From the NCBI RefSeq assembly GCF_022568815.1, contig NZ_JAKZHX010000024.1, positions 1 to 43,478 of the forward strand: 43,478 bases of DNA. Direction: 5' to 3'. The notes under the pieces were generated by a model, which ran no database searches, had not been told where the DNA came from, and saw only the letters and a program-made list of their open reading frames with translations. Each line of letters starts with the position of its first letter. Position 1 is the stretch's first letter. Of this stretch, positions 7,805-14,434 are shown one piece after another. The translations under genes and the position numbers were made by a program. Source of the DNA: Undibacterium paludis. GTDB lineage: Bacteria; Pseudomonadota; Gammaproteobacteria; Burkholderiales; Burkholderiaceae_D.

Positions 7805-8998
7805 ATGTTAAGTGCACCTTTTCCCAAACTGATATTGGCTACTTCCCTGCTGGGTTTGCTCAGTGCCTGCGGCGGTAACGGTATCCAGCCCTTCCTGCCC
7901 CTGAATGGTGACCAACCCTTCATCGTGGCCCATCGCGGCGCTTCCGGCTACCTGCCGGAAGAAACCTATGAAGCCTATGTCAAGGCGATTGAACTCGGCG
8001 CCGACGCGATAGAGCCAGACCTGATTTCAACCAAAGATGGTGTACTGATTGCCCGTCATGATCCCAACCTGGCCTACAGTACCGACGTAGATAAACATCC
8101 TGAATTTGCGTCGCGCAAGAAAACCGTATCCGTCGATGGCGAAGTGCAGACAGGCTGGTTCGCCAGTGATTTCACCTTTGCAGAAATCAAGACCCTGGGC
8201 GGCATTTCCACCGACGCTGAGCGTCCACAGCAATACAATGGTCTGTACAAGATAGTCAGTTTCCAGGAAATCATCGACCTCGTCAAAGCCAAGTCCAAGG
8301 AAACCGGCCGCACGATATCTGTCTACCCTGAAACAAAAAACCCCAGCTATCACCGTGCTCTTGGCTTGCCGCTGGAAGACAAGCTGATAGACCTGATCAT
8401 CAAGGCGGGCTGGAATGACAAAAATGCGCCGATCTTCGTACAATCATTTGAGCCAGGCAGCCTGAAAGAAATGCGTAAGAAAGGCTTGAACGTCAAACTG
8501 GTGCAATTGATCGATGCTGATGATGTTGACCTGAAAACCGGTGCCCTGACGTTTGCAGCCCCCTACGACCGCCCTTATGACTGGGCACTGGCCGGTGACA
8601 AGCGCCTGTTCAGCGACATGGTGACTCCCGCCGGTCTGGCAGAAATCAAAACCTACGCAGATGGCATAGGGCCATGGAAGCGCTACATTGTCAGCGTCAA
8701 GGGCACGGTTGGTGCCGATGGCAAGGTGGTTGACGTCAATGGTGACGGCAAGATCAATGAAACTGATGCCACCACCCTGGCCCCAACCAGCCTGGTCAGC
8801 GATGCGCACAAGGCAGGTTTGCTGGTGCACCCTTACACCTTCCGCAATGAAAAACGCCGTCTGGCAGCCAATTATAACGGTGACCCTAAAGCGGAATACC
8901 TGCAATTCTTCCGCCTTGGTGTCGATGGCATGTTCTCTGATTTTTCTGACACAGCCCTGGCTGCACGCGCTGATTATCTGAAAGAATTGAACCGCTGA
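7805..8998 (+). CDS. glpQ: Lipoprotein glycerophosphodiester phosphodiesterase (GlpQ-like)
   Basis: This 397-residue enzyme hydrolyses deacylated phospholipids (glycerophosphodiesters) to glycerol-3-phosphate and an alcohol. A lipobox (LLSAC, Cys22) indicates a membrane-anchored periplasmic or surface form. The GDPD barrel begins with HRGASGYLPEET (His43, Arg44), followed by EPDL (Glu70, Asp72) and RHDPNL (His85), the catalytic and metal-binding residues of the GlpQ group. DGMFSDF near the C-terminus is also typical. Residues 310-321 (DVNGDGKINETD) form a perfect EF-hand/dockerin-type calcium loop inserted before the last barrel strands. This is in keeping with calcium dependence of GlpQ, but I do not recall it as standard for the family. 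The upstream PhoB box suggests induction by phosphate limitation. Confidence 0.92.
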   Translation: MLSAPFPKLILATSLLGLLSACGGNGIQPFLPLNGDQPFIVAHRGASGYLPEETYEAYVKAIELGADAIEPDLISTKDGVLIARHDPNLAYSTDVDKHPEFASRKKTVSVDGEVQTGWFASDFTFAEIKTLGGISTDAERPQQYNGLYKIVSFQEIIDLVKAKSKETGRTISVYPETKNPSYHRALGLPLEDKLIDLIIKAGWNDKNAPIFVQSFEPGSLKEMRKKGLNVKLVQLIDADDVDLKTGALTFAAPYDRPYDWALAGDKRLFSDMVTPAGLAEIKTYADGIGPWKRYIVSVKGTVGADGKVVDVNGDGKINETDATTLAPTSLVSDAHKAGLLVHPYTFRNEKRRLAANYNGDPKAEYLQFFRLGVDGMFSDFSDTALAARADYLKELNR

Positions 8999-9021
8999 TA
9001 CACGGGCAATTTTTATCCACT

Positions 9022-9062
9022 TTTTTAACCGCAAAAGGCCCTTATGCTTTTGCGGTTAAAAA
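9022..9062. terminator. Long hairpin after the phosphodiesterase gene
   Basis: A 16-bp perfect stem has arms at 9022-9037 (TTTTTAACCGCAAAAG) and 9047-9062, with a 9-nt loop, 23 bp after the stop codon. The T-run is on the 5' side and the A-run on the 3' side, the reverse of a standard intrinsic terminator. It may still stop or stabilise transcripts, but classical termination is uncertain. Confidence 0.45.
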
Positions 9063-9066
9063 GTTC

Positions 9067-9096
9067 TTGCCAAACCTAAAAGCTGTCGGCTAATAT
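9067..9096 (+). promoter_or_regulatory. Candidate promoter of the rtcB-prfH operon
   Basis: TTGCCA (9067-9072) and TAATAT (9091-9096) are separated by 18 bp and would start transcription near 9103, before the leader ORF at 9145. I noticed no sigma-54 type element and there is no RtcR gene in the window. Confidence 0.4.
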
Positions 9097-9144
9097 CAAG
9101 GTCCTCTATTAACCCGATCCATCACCTATTGAAAGGAGAAGTAC

Positions 9145-9204
9145 ATGCGACAACTACAAAACCTCTCTCCTGCTTTGGGTCTGGTTTTCTGCTGCCTGCG
9201 CTAA
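9145..9204 (+). CDS. Possible 19-codon leader peptide upstream of rtcB
   Basis: The ORF reads MRQLQNLSPALGLVFCCLR and stops at 9204. It has a very strong ribosome site (GAAAGGAG, about 7 bases from the ATG), better than that of the following ligase gene. It lies between the candidate promoter and rtcB, with 143 bases of untranslated sequence after it. The Cys-Cys pair near its end could make translation sensitive to cysteine or to ribosome damage. It resembles a regulatory leader, but may be a gene remnant. Confidence 0.4.
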   Translation: MRQLQNLSPALGLVFCCLR

Positions 9205-9347
9205 AAAATTTTTACGGCGTGTTTCGAATACATCAAACGCGTTCACTGCAAGCAATTCAAGATACGCAATAGCTGTCAGCTCAGGCTGATGGTTGACTGT
9301 ATCTATCCAGTGCCCAATTCCTTACTCTTTATTTTTGGAATTCCTAC

Positions 9348-10541
9348 ATGGGCAATTTTATCCAGCATTTGTCTGAGCGCGTATCCGTGATCGCATCAGA
9401 CCGTCTGTGGCTTGAAGACAGCGCGATACAGCAACTCAAGACTACAGCACAATTGGCACACATGGTCAGCGTGGTCGGCTTGCCGGACCTGCATCCGGGG
9501 CGTGGTTACCCGGTTGGTGCCGCATTTTTATCACAAGATCATTTTTACCCTGCCCTGGTCGGTAATGACATAGGCTGCGGCATGAGTCTGTATCAGACTG
9601 ACCTGGCTATTGCCAAGGTCAAACTTGATAAACTCGACAAACAGATTGGCAATCTTGATCAGCCTGTGGATGACAGTGAATGGTCGCAACTGGCAGAACA
9701 TCATCCACAACTGCTGGCTGAAAAAGAACTGGTCAGCACAGCCCTGCAGGCTGCCGGTCTGGACCTATTACAGATGCGCTCACTGGGCACTATCGGTGGA
9801 GGCAATCATTTCGCCGAACTACAAGTCACTGACCGGGTTGATAATGCAGATGTCTATGATCACGCAGGTTTGCACTACAAGCGTGTGCAGTTGCTGGTAC
9901 ACAGCGGCTCGCGTGGTCTTGGGCAATTCATATTGCGCCAGCATGTCGATGGCTACAGTCACGCCGGCCTGGTCAGTGACAGTCCTGCAGCAGCAGACTA
10001 TTTGCGCAAACATGATGCGGCCTTATCATATGCGGCACTGAATCGCGCCCTGATTGCCGCACGCATCTTGCGTCGCCTGCGTTGCAAGGGAGAGATGATA
10101 CTGGATGTGCATCACAACCTGGTGACACCGGTACACAATGCAGGTCAGAGCTTGTGGCTGCATCGCAAGGGGGCCAGCCCCAGTGACCAGGGCCTGGTGA
10201 TGTTGCCGGGGTCGCGCGGTGACTACAGCTACCTGCTGCAGCCTGATGTAAGCCAGGCCGCAGACAGTCTGGCTTCCCTGGCGCACGGCGCCGGGCGCAA
10301 ATGGCAGCGCACCGATTGCAAGGACCGTCTGTTCCGACTGGCAACACCAGAACAACTGAGCCGCACTGAACTGGGCAGCCGAGTAATCTGCGCTGACCGC
10401 GCCCTGATCTATGAAGAAGCGCCACAGGCATACAAAAACCTTGATACCGTCCTTGACTGCCTGCTCGGCGCCAAACTGGTCAAGGTCGTGGCGCGCAGCA
10501 AACCATTGCTGACTTACAAAACACGTGGGGAGTGCTGCTGA
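9348..10541 (+). CDS. RNA-splicing ligase RtcB-family protein (PrfH-associated RtcB2 type)
   Basis: The 397-residue enzyme joins RNA 3'-phosphate or 2',3'-cyclic-phosphate ends to 5'-OH ends using GTP and manganese. Family blocks are present: LPDLHPGRGYPVG (45-57), GNDIGCGM with metal ligands Asp74 and Cys77, GTIGGGNHFAE, LVHSGSRGLG, DVHHN, LPGSRGDYSYL and AHGAGR with the guanylylated-His context. It is about 400 residues, nearer the shorter RtcB2 group than housekeeping RtcB. It is directly coupled to prfH through a TGATG overlap, the defining context of the RtcB2-PrfH repair pair, which mends 16S rRNA cleaved in the decoding centre (for example by colicin E3-like nucleases). The ribosome site is weak (TTTTTGGA). 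Confidence 0.92.
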   Translation: MGNFIQHLSERVSVIASDRLWLEDSAIQQLKTTAQLAHMVSVVGLPDLHPGRGYPVGAAFLSQDHFYPALVGNDIGCGMSLYQTDLAIAKVKLDKLDKQIGNLDQPVDDSEWSQLAEHHPQLLAEKELVSTALQAAGLDLLQMRSLGTIGGGNHFAELQVTDRVDNADVYDHAGLHYKRVQLLVHSGSRGLGQFILRQHVDGYSHAGLVSDSPAAADYLRKHDAALSYAALNRALIAARILRRLRCKGEMILDVHHNLVTPVHNAGQSLWLHRKGASPSDQGLVMLPGSRGDYSYLLQPDVSQAADSLASLAHGAGRKWQRTDCKDRLFRLATPEQLSRTELGSRVICADRALIYEEAPQAYKNLDTVLDCLLGAKLVKVVARSKPLLTYKTRGECC

Positions 10542-11167
10542 TGCTGTATCTGCAAATCACATCCAATACCGGTCCGGCAGAATGTTGTCTGGCTGTCGTC
10601 AAGGCTTTGCACAAATTGCAGAAAGAAGCAGGCAAGGTCGGTGTACAAGTACGTATCCTGGAAGAAGTTGACGGCCCTTACTCTGGCAGCTTACGCTCTG
10701 TACTGCTGGAATTGCAGGCCAGCGGTGATGCAGCGCAAATCCTGGCCAATGCCTGGCAGGGTAGCCTGCTGTGGATATGTGCCAGCCCCTATCGGCCGGG
10801 ACATAAACGCAAGAACTGGTTCATAGGCTGCCGGACATTTTTACCTGGCAAAGACATACCGGACAGTGAAATACGTTATGAGGCTACCCGTGCATCTGGA
10901 CCAGGCGGACAGCATGTCAACAAAACCGACAGCGCCATACGGGCCACCCATATTGCTACCGGCATTTCAGTCAAGGTACAGACAGAACGCAGCCAGTTTG
11001 CCAACAAGCGCCTCGCCACCCAACTGCTAAGCAGTAAACTGGAGGAATTGAACAGCGCAAACGAACGCGACAGCAGGGCCGAAAGACGCATGCAGCATCA
11101 TGATACGGAAAGGGGTAATGCAAAACGTATATTCGTTGGCATGGAATTCAAGGAACAAGCCAGGTAA
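10541..11167 (+). CDS. prfH: Peptide chain release factor homologue PrfH
   Basis: The 208-residue class I release-factor paralogue lacks the codon-recognition domains of RF1/RF2. The GGQ loop is intact (ASGPGGQHVNKTDSAIR, Gly-Gly-Gln at 122-124) and is followed by the expected SVKVQTERSQFANKR segment and a basic C-terminus. Known PrfH proteins release peptides from ribosomes with damaged 16S rRNA so that the partner RtcB2 can reseal the RNA. I chose the ATG at 10541, which shares a base with the rtcB stop (TGATG) and has GGGGAG upstream; an in-frame GTG at 10532 is less likely. The gene ends 2 bp from the convergent merR-type gene. Confidence 0.93.
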   Translation: MLYLQITSNTGPAECCLAVVKALHKLQKEAGKVGVQVRILEEVDGPYSGSLRSVLLELQASGDAAQILANAWQGSLLWICASPYRPGHKRKNWFIGCRTFLPGKDIPDSEIRYEATRASGPGGQHVNKTDSAIRATHIATGISVKVQTERSQFANKRLATQLLSSKLEELNSANERDSRAERRMQHHDTERGNAKRIFVGMEFKEQAR

Positions 11168-11169
11168 TT

Positions 11170-11619
11170 TTATTTGCTTGCTGCTTTCTTGAAGCGTTGA
11201 CGGCTGACAGCAGCAGCTGCACCGCTGCCGGTATCGGTGGCGGTGCTGTGCGCTGTTGATACGGACTGGCCTGGCGGGCAGCTTAACGATGCAAAAGTTG
11301 CCTGCAACTCTTTTTTCAAGGTCTTCAACTGGCGCATATGTTCATCTATCTGCGCCATTTTTCTTAACAGCTGTTGCTCTATATCGGCCCGACCAAAGTC
11401 GCCTTTTTCCAGGCGCGGCAAAATCAGCTGTATCTCTGCCAGGCTAAACCCCAGCGCCTGCGCGCCGCGCACAAACCGCAACAACTCCACATCTGCCTCA
11501 CTGTATTTGCGGTAACCATTGGCTTGCCGCGCAGCGTGTCCAATGATGCCCTGCTTTTCATAGTAACGCACTGTGTCACTCGATACCTGGCAGGCTTTTG
11601 CAAACTGGCTGATGTTCAT
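11170..11619 (-). CDS. MerR-family transcriptional regulator
   Basis: The 149-residue protein has an N-terminal winged helix (MNISQFAKACQVSSDTVRYY, then GYRKYSEADVELLRFV) and a dimerisation coiled coil (about 70-110). The effector region is short, with a single cysteine in LSCPPGQ. It lacks the C-x7-9-C pair of metal sensors such as CadR or CueR, so its signal is unknown. The C-terminal tail is Ala/Ser-rich. The start at 11619 aligns with the canonical MerR N-terminus; a longer frame from 11700 would run across the operator. It is divergent to the acylase gene, with a MerR-type spacer dyad between them, so it probably regulates that gene, itself, or both. Confidence 0.88.
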   Translation of the reverse strand: MNISQFAKACQVSSDTVRYYEKQGIIGHAARQANGYRKYSEADVELLRFVRGAQALGFSLAEIQLILPRLEKGDFGRADIEQQLLRKMAQIDEHMRQLKTLKKELQATFASLSCPPGQSVSTAHSTATDTGSGAAAAVSRQRFKKAASK

Positions 11620-11641
11620 GGATGTCAAATGGAGGCTATGC

Positions 11642-11673
11642 TTGACCCTGGAGTGTAGTCCAGGCTTTAAGCT
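11642..11673 (+). promoter_or_regulatory. MerR-type promoter/operator
   Basis: TTGACC (11642-11647) is followed after 19-20 bp by a TTAAGC/TAAGCT -10-like sequence. The overlong spacer is filled by the perfect dyad CCTGGA-GTGTAG-TCCAGG (11647-11664). This is the classic architecture that MerR proteins untwist. The promoter points to the acylase gene, away from merR. Confidence 0.6.
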
Positions 11674-11729
11674 ACATCCACAAATTTTTTGTTGTTGCAC
11701 AAATAGTCAGCACATTTACTGATTTGGAC

Positions 11730-11758
11730 TTGACGTCAGCATATGCATGCGAAATGAT
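11730..11758 (+). promoter_or_regulatory. Second candidate promoter of the acylase gene
   Basis: TTGACG (11730-11735) and AATGAT (11753-11758) have a 17-bp spacer. The -10 is only a partial match. A direct repeat begins 14 bases after it. Confidence 0.3.
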
Positions 11759-11772
11759 ACGTGTGCTTAAAT

Positions 11773-11796
11773 TTGTTGCAATACATTGTTGCAATA
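11773..11796 (+). repeat. Direct repeat TTGTTGCAATA in acylase leader
   Basis: TTGTTGCAATA occurs at 11773-11783 and 11786-11796 (13-bp period), and TTGTTGCA again at 11692-11699. This spacing suggests a tandem regulatory site between the candidate promoters and the start at 11850. Confidence 0.35.
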
Positions 11797-11849
11797 TGTT
11801 TTACATCTTATTTTTACAAAAAAAGAGAAAAACTATCTCTGGAGACTAC

Positions 11850-14261
11850 ATGAATAAAATCTTCAAGCGCACGGCGGGCAGTCTGCTGGTATTGCTGGTG
11901 CTAGGCGGTACGGCTGGTTATCTCAAGCTTCGCAGTTCCGGCCATCCGCAAATTGACGGAGAGATGAAACTGGTCGGCCTGACAGCCCCCGTCAAGGTCC
12001 TGCGTGACGAACTCGGCATACCTTATATCTTCGCCAGTAATACGCCTGACCTATTGCGCGCCCAGGGATTTGTGACGGCACAAAACCGTCTGATGCAGAT
12101 GGAGTTATTCCGTGCTACCTGGCGTGGTGAACTGTCTGCCAGCCTGGGAGCAGAAACCCTGCCCAGTGACATACGCATGCGTGTGCTGGGCATACATCGC
12201 AATGGCGAACGCCATGCAGAAAAACTCAGTGCAGAATCACGCGCCTATTTTCAATATTACGTTGACGGCATCAATGCCTATATCAAGTCTTACCCGGATG
12301 AACACCCGATAGAACTGAAGGCAGTCGGCCTGGTGCCACAAGCCTGGCGTGTGGCTGACCTGGTGGCACTGGTGCATTTTGTACATTACACACATTCCAC
12401 CAACTTCAAGGCGGAAGTGGTGGCGCAGAAACTGATTGATCATCTGGGCATGGAAAAGGCGCGCGAGATTTTCCCACTGACGGTGAACCCTGACTGGAAG
12501 ACTCCCCCTGCACCGCCGAGCACCAGCACACAAGCAACGCAACTGAACCTGGCCTGGAGTGATTTGAACATCGCACCTGAAACCCTGAATCATCAGGGAC
12601 TGGGTTCGAACAACTGGGCTGTCGGCCCCAGCCGATCGCAATCCGGCAAGGTCATGGTGGCCAACGATCCGCATCTGGACAACCGCATATTACCTGGGAC
12701 CTGGCACCCGGTAGGCTTGTTCACTCCTGACATCCAGGCTATAGGCGCCGCCCTCCCCGGCATGCCAGGCATCATGGTTGGCCGTACCAGGCATGTGGCC
12801 TTTGGTGTCACCAATGCTTATGGTGACGTGCAAGACCTGTATGTGGAAACCCTGGACCCGGCGAACAAGGACAATTACATGGATGGTAGCAAGAGTGTGC
12901 CGTTTACTGTCATCAATGAAAGCATACGCATCAAGGATAAGTCTGCGCCTGGCGGCTTCAGGGAACAAGCGCTGAAAATACGCTACACCAAACGCGGGCC
13001 AGTGATCACCGACCATGCCGGTCTGGGGCCGACAGGTGACAAGCTGCTGGTCCTGCGATCTACTGACGCAGAAGTCTTGAAGCCGCAAATTGGCATAGAA
13101 GGCATGCTGACTGCAGCCAGCGCCAAAGACTTTGACAAAGAAGTACAAAAAATCGACTTGATGATGTTCAATTTTGTCTTTGGGGATGATCAGGGCGCAA
13201 TTGCTCACAGGGCCACTGGCGCAGTACCGATACGCAGCGGCGCAGACGGCGGCTTCCCGCGTTTGCCACCAGCCGATGGCAGTGACGACTGGACCGGCTT
13301 CATTCCCAAGGACCAGATGCCCGGTATGTACAACCCGGAGCGTTCCTGGGTCGGCACTGCCAATCATGACACCCGGCCAGAAAACTTTCCCTGGTATTAC
13401 ACCAATTATGTCTCACCCAACTACCGCTATACCCGCATAGGCCAGGTGCTGGGGACAGCAAAAAAAATGACCGTGGATGATCACTGGAAGCTCATGCATG
13501 ACAATCGCAATCTGCAATCCGATGCCTTGCGCCCTGCCCTGATAGCCGCACTGGAAAACGACGCTGCCAACAAGGACCTGGCAGATATCCTGAAAAAATG
13601 GGACGGCAATGATGATGCCGAACAGGCTGCACCACTCGTATACCAGGCCTTGTACCGGCAAGTCGTGATTGCCACCTTCAGCGATGAGCTGGGTGAGGAC
13701 GTGGCCAAAGACATGCTGTCTACCTGGTACTTCTGGCAGCAGCGCTTTGATACCCTGATCGCCAACCCCGACTCCATCTGGTTTGATGACGTGCGCACAA
13801 AAGACAGGCACGAAACCCTGGCCGACGTCATACGCAAGGCTGCACCGCTGGCACGTGCCGAGATCGAAGCCGCGCAAGGCAAGGACAGCACCCAATGGCG
13901 CTGGGGCAAAGCCCATACCGTACGCTTTGTCAGTCCGCTGAGGCGCAATGGCGCCGGTCAGGAATTGCTGGGTGGCTTTAGCGTAGAGCGTTCGGGCAGC
14001 GGCGAAACAGTGAATCGTGGGGTTTATGATTTCCAGAAGCCGTATGAAAGCAATTTCTTCGCCTCCATGCAGGTTATCATGGACTTTGGTGACAAGGACA
14101 AGATCGAAGCCGCCATGGCGGGTGGTGTCAACGAAAGGCACTTCCAGCCACACCAGAATGATATGGCAAAGCTATGGGCGCAAAACCAGCGTCGCCCCTG
14201 GTGGTTTGCACCTGACAAGGTAGAGGCAAATGCCAAGAACCGGCAAACGCTGATTCCGTAA
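11850..14261 (+). CDS. Penicillin acylase family protein (Ntn hydrolase)
   Basis: The 803-residue precursor belongs to the penicillin G amidase/acyl-homoserine-lactone acylase family, periplasmic amidases matured by self-cleavage. The N-terminus has a hydrophobic export segment (SLLVLLVLGGTAGYL). The cleavage site is GLG-SNNWAVG, making Ser253 the N-terminal nucleophile of the beta chain, with NDPHL following as expected. Later blocks include GDVQDLYVE, FVFGDDQGAIAH and NRGVYDFQ. The ATG at 11850 has GGAG 5 bases upstream. The substrate is unknown; AHLs, acyl-polyamines or penicillins are options. It is transcribed divergently from the MerR gene and ends before a strong terminator. Confidence 0.92.
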   Translation: MNKIFKRTAGSLLVLLVLGGTAGYLKLRSSGHPQIDGEMKLVGLTAPVKVLRDELGIPYIFASNTPDLLRAQGFVTAQNRLMQMELFRATWRGELSASLGAETLPSDIRMRVLGIHRNGERHAEKLSAESRAYFQYYVDGINAYIKSYPDEHPIELKAVGLVPQAWRVADLVALVHFVHYTHSTNFKAEVVAQKLIDHLGMEKAREIFPLTVNPDWKTPPAPPSTSTQATQLNLAWSDLNIAPETLNHQGLGSNNWAVGPSRSQSGKVMVANDPHLDNRILPGTWHPVGLFTPDIQAIGAALPGMPGIMVGRTRHVAFGVTNAYGDVQDLYVETLDPANKDNYMDGSKSVPFTVINESIRIKDKSAPGGFREQALKIRYTKRGPVITDHAGLGPTGDKLLVLRSTDAEVLKPQIGIEGMLTAASAKDFDKEVQKIDLMMFNFVFGDDQGAIAHRATGAVPIRSGADGGFPRLPPADGSDDWTGFIPKDQMPGMYNPERSWVGTANHDTRPENFPWYYTNYVSPNYRYTRIGQVLGTAKKMTVDDHWKLMHDNRNLQSDALRPALIAALENDAANKDLADILKKWDGNDDAEQAAPLVYQALYRQVVIATFSDELGEDVAKDMLSTWYFWQQRFDTLIANPDSIWFDDVRTKDRHETLADVIRKAAPLARAEIEAAQGKDSTQWRWGKAHTVRFVSPLRRNGAGQELLGGFSVERSGSGETVNRGVYDFQKPYESNFFASMQVIMDFGDKDKIEAAMAGGVNERHFQPHQNDMAKLWAQNQRRPWWFAPDKVEANAKNRQTLIP

Positions 14262-14269
14262 AACACACA

Positions 14270-14296
14270 GCAGATCAAGTGATCTGCTTTTTTTTT
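14270..14296 (+). terminator. Intrinsic terminator of the acylase gene
   Basis: GCAGATC-AAGT-GATCTGC (14270-14287) is followed directly by nine T residues, 8 bp after the acylase stop. It is canonical. Confidence 0.92.
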
Positions 14297-14309
14297 GCGC
14301 AATCCCGTT

Positions 14310-14337
14310 CTTGTGTTGACATGATTGACAACACAAG
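14310..14337. promoter_or_regulatory. Inverted repeat upstream of the subtilase gene
   Basis: CTTGTGTTG (14310-14318) and CAACACAAG (14329-14337) form a perfect 9-bp dyad with a 10-bp spacer, about 100 bp before the protease start and upstream of its candidate promoter. It is possibly an operator for an unknown regulator. Confidence 0.4.
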
Positions 14338-14389
14338 CAGAAATATCTCGATACATATATCTGCTTGACATAAAAATTTCATCGCCAAC

Positions 14390-14398
14390 TGTTAAAAT
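14390..14398 (+). promoter_or_regulatory. Extended -10 promoter candidate of the subtilase gene
   Basis: TGTTAAAAT matches the extended -10 form TGnTATAAT at 5 of 6 hexamer positions. A perfect TTGACA lies at 14365-14370 but is too far for a normal spacer (22 bp). The start codon is 36 bp downstream. Confidence 0.35.
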
Positions 14399-14434
14399 GG
14401 GATCCATCATCAAACAAGAAAATTGAGAGTTTCC

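Noticed and set aside
12237..14153. Long antisense frames within the acylase gene (up to 246 codons)
   Set aside because: The sense frame is a complete acylase with active-site motifs; the antisense frames show no domain.
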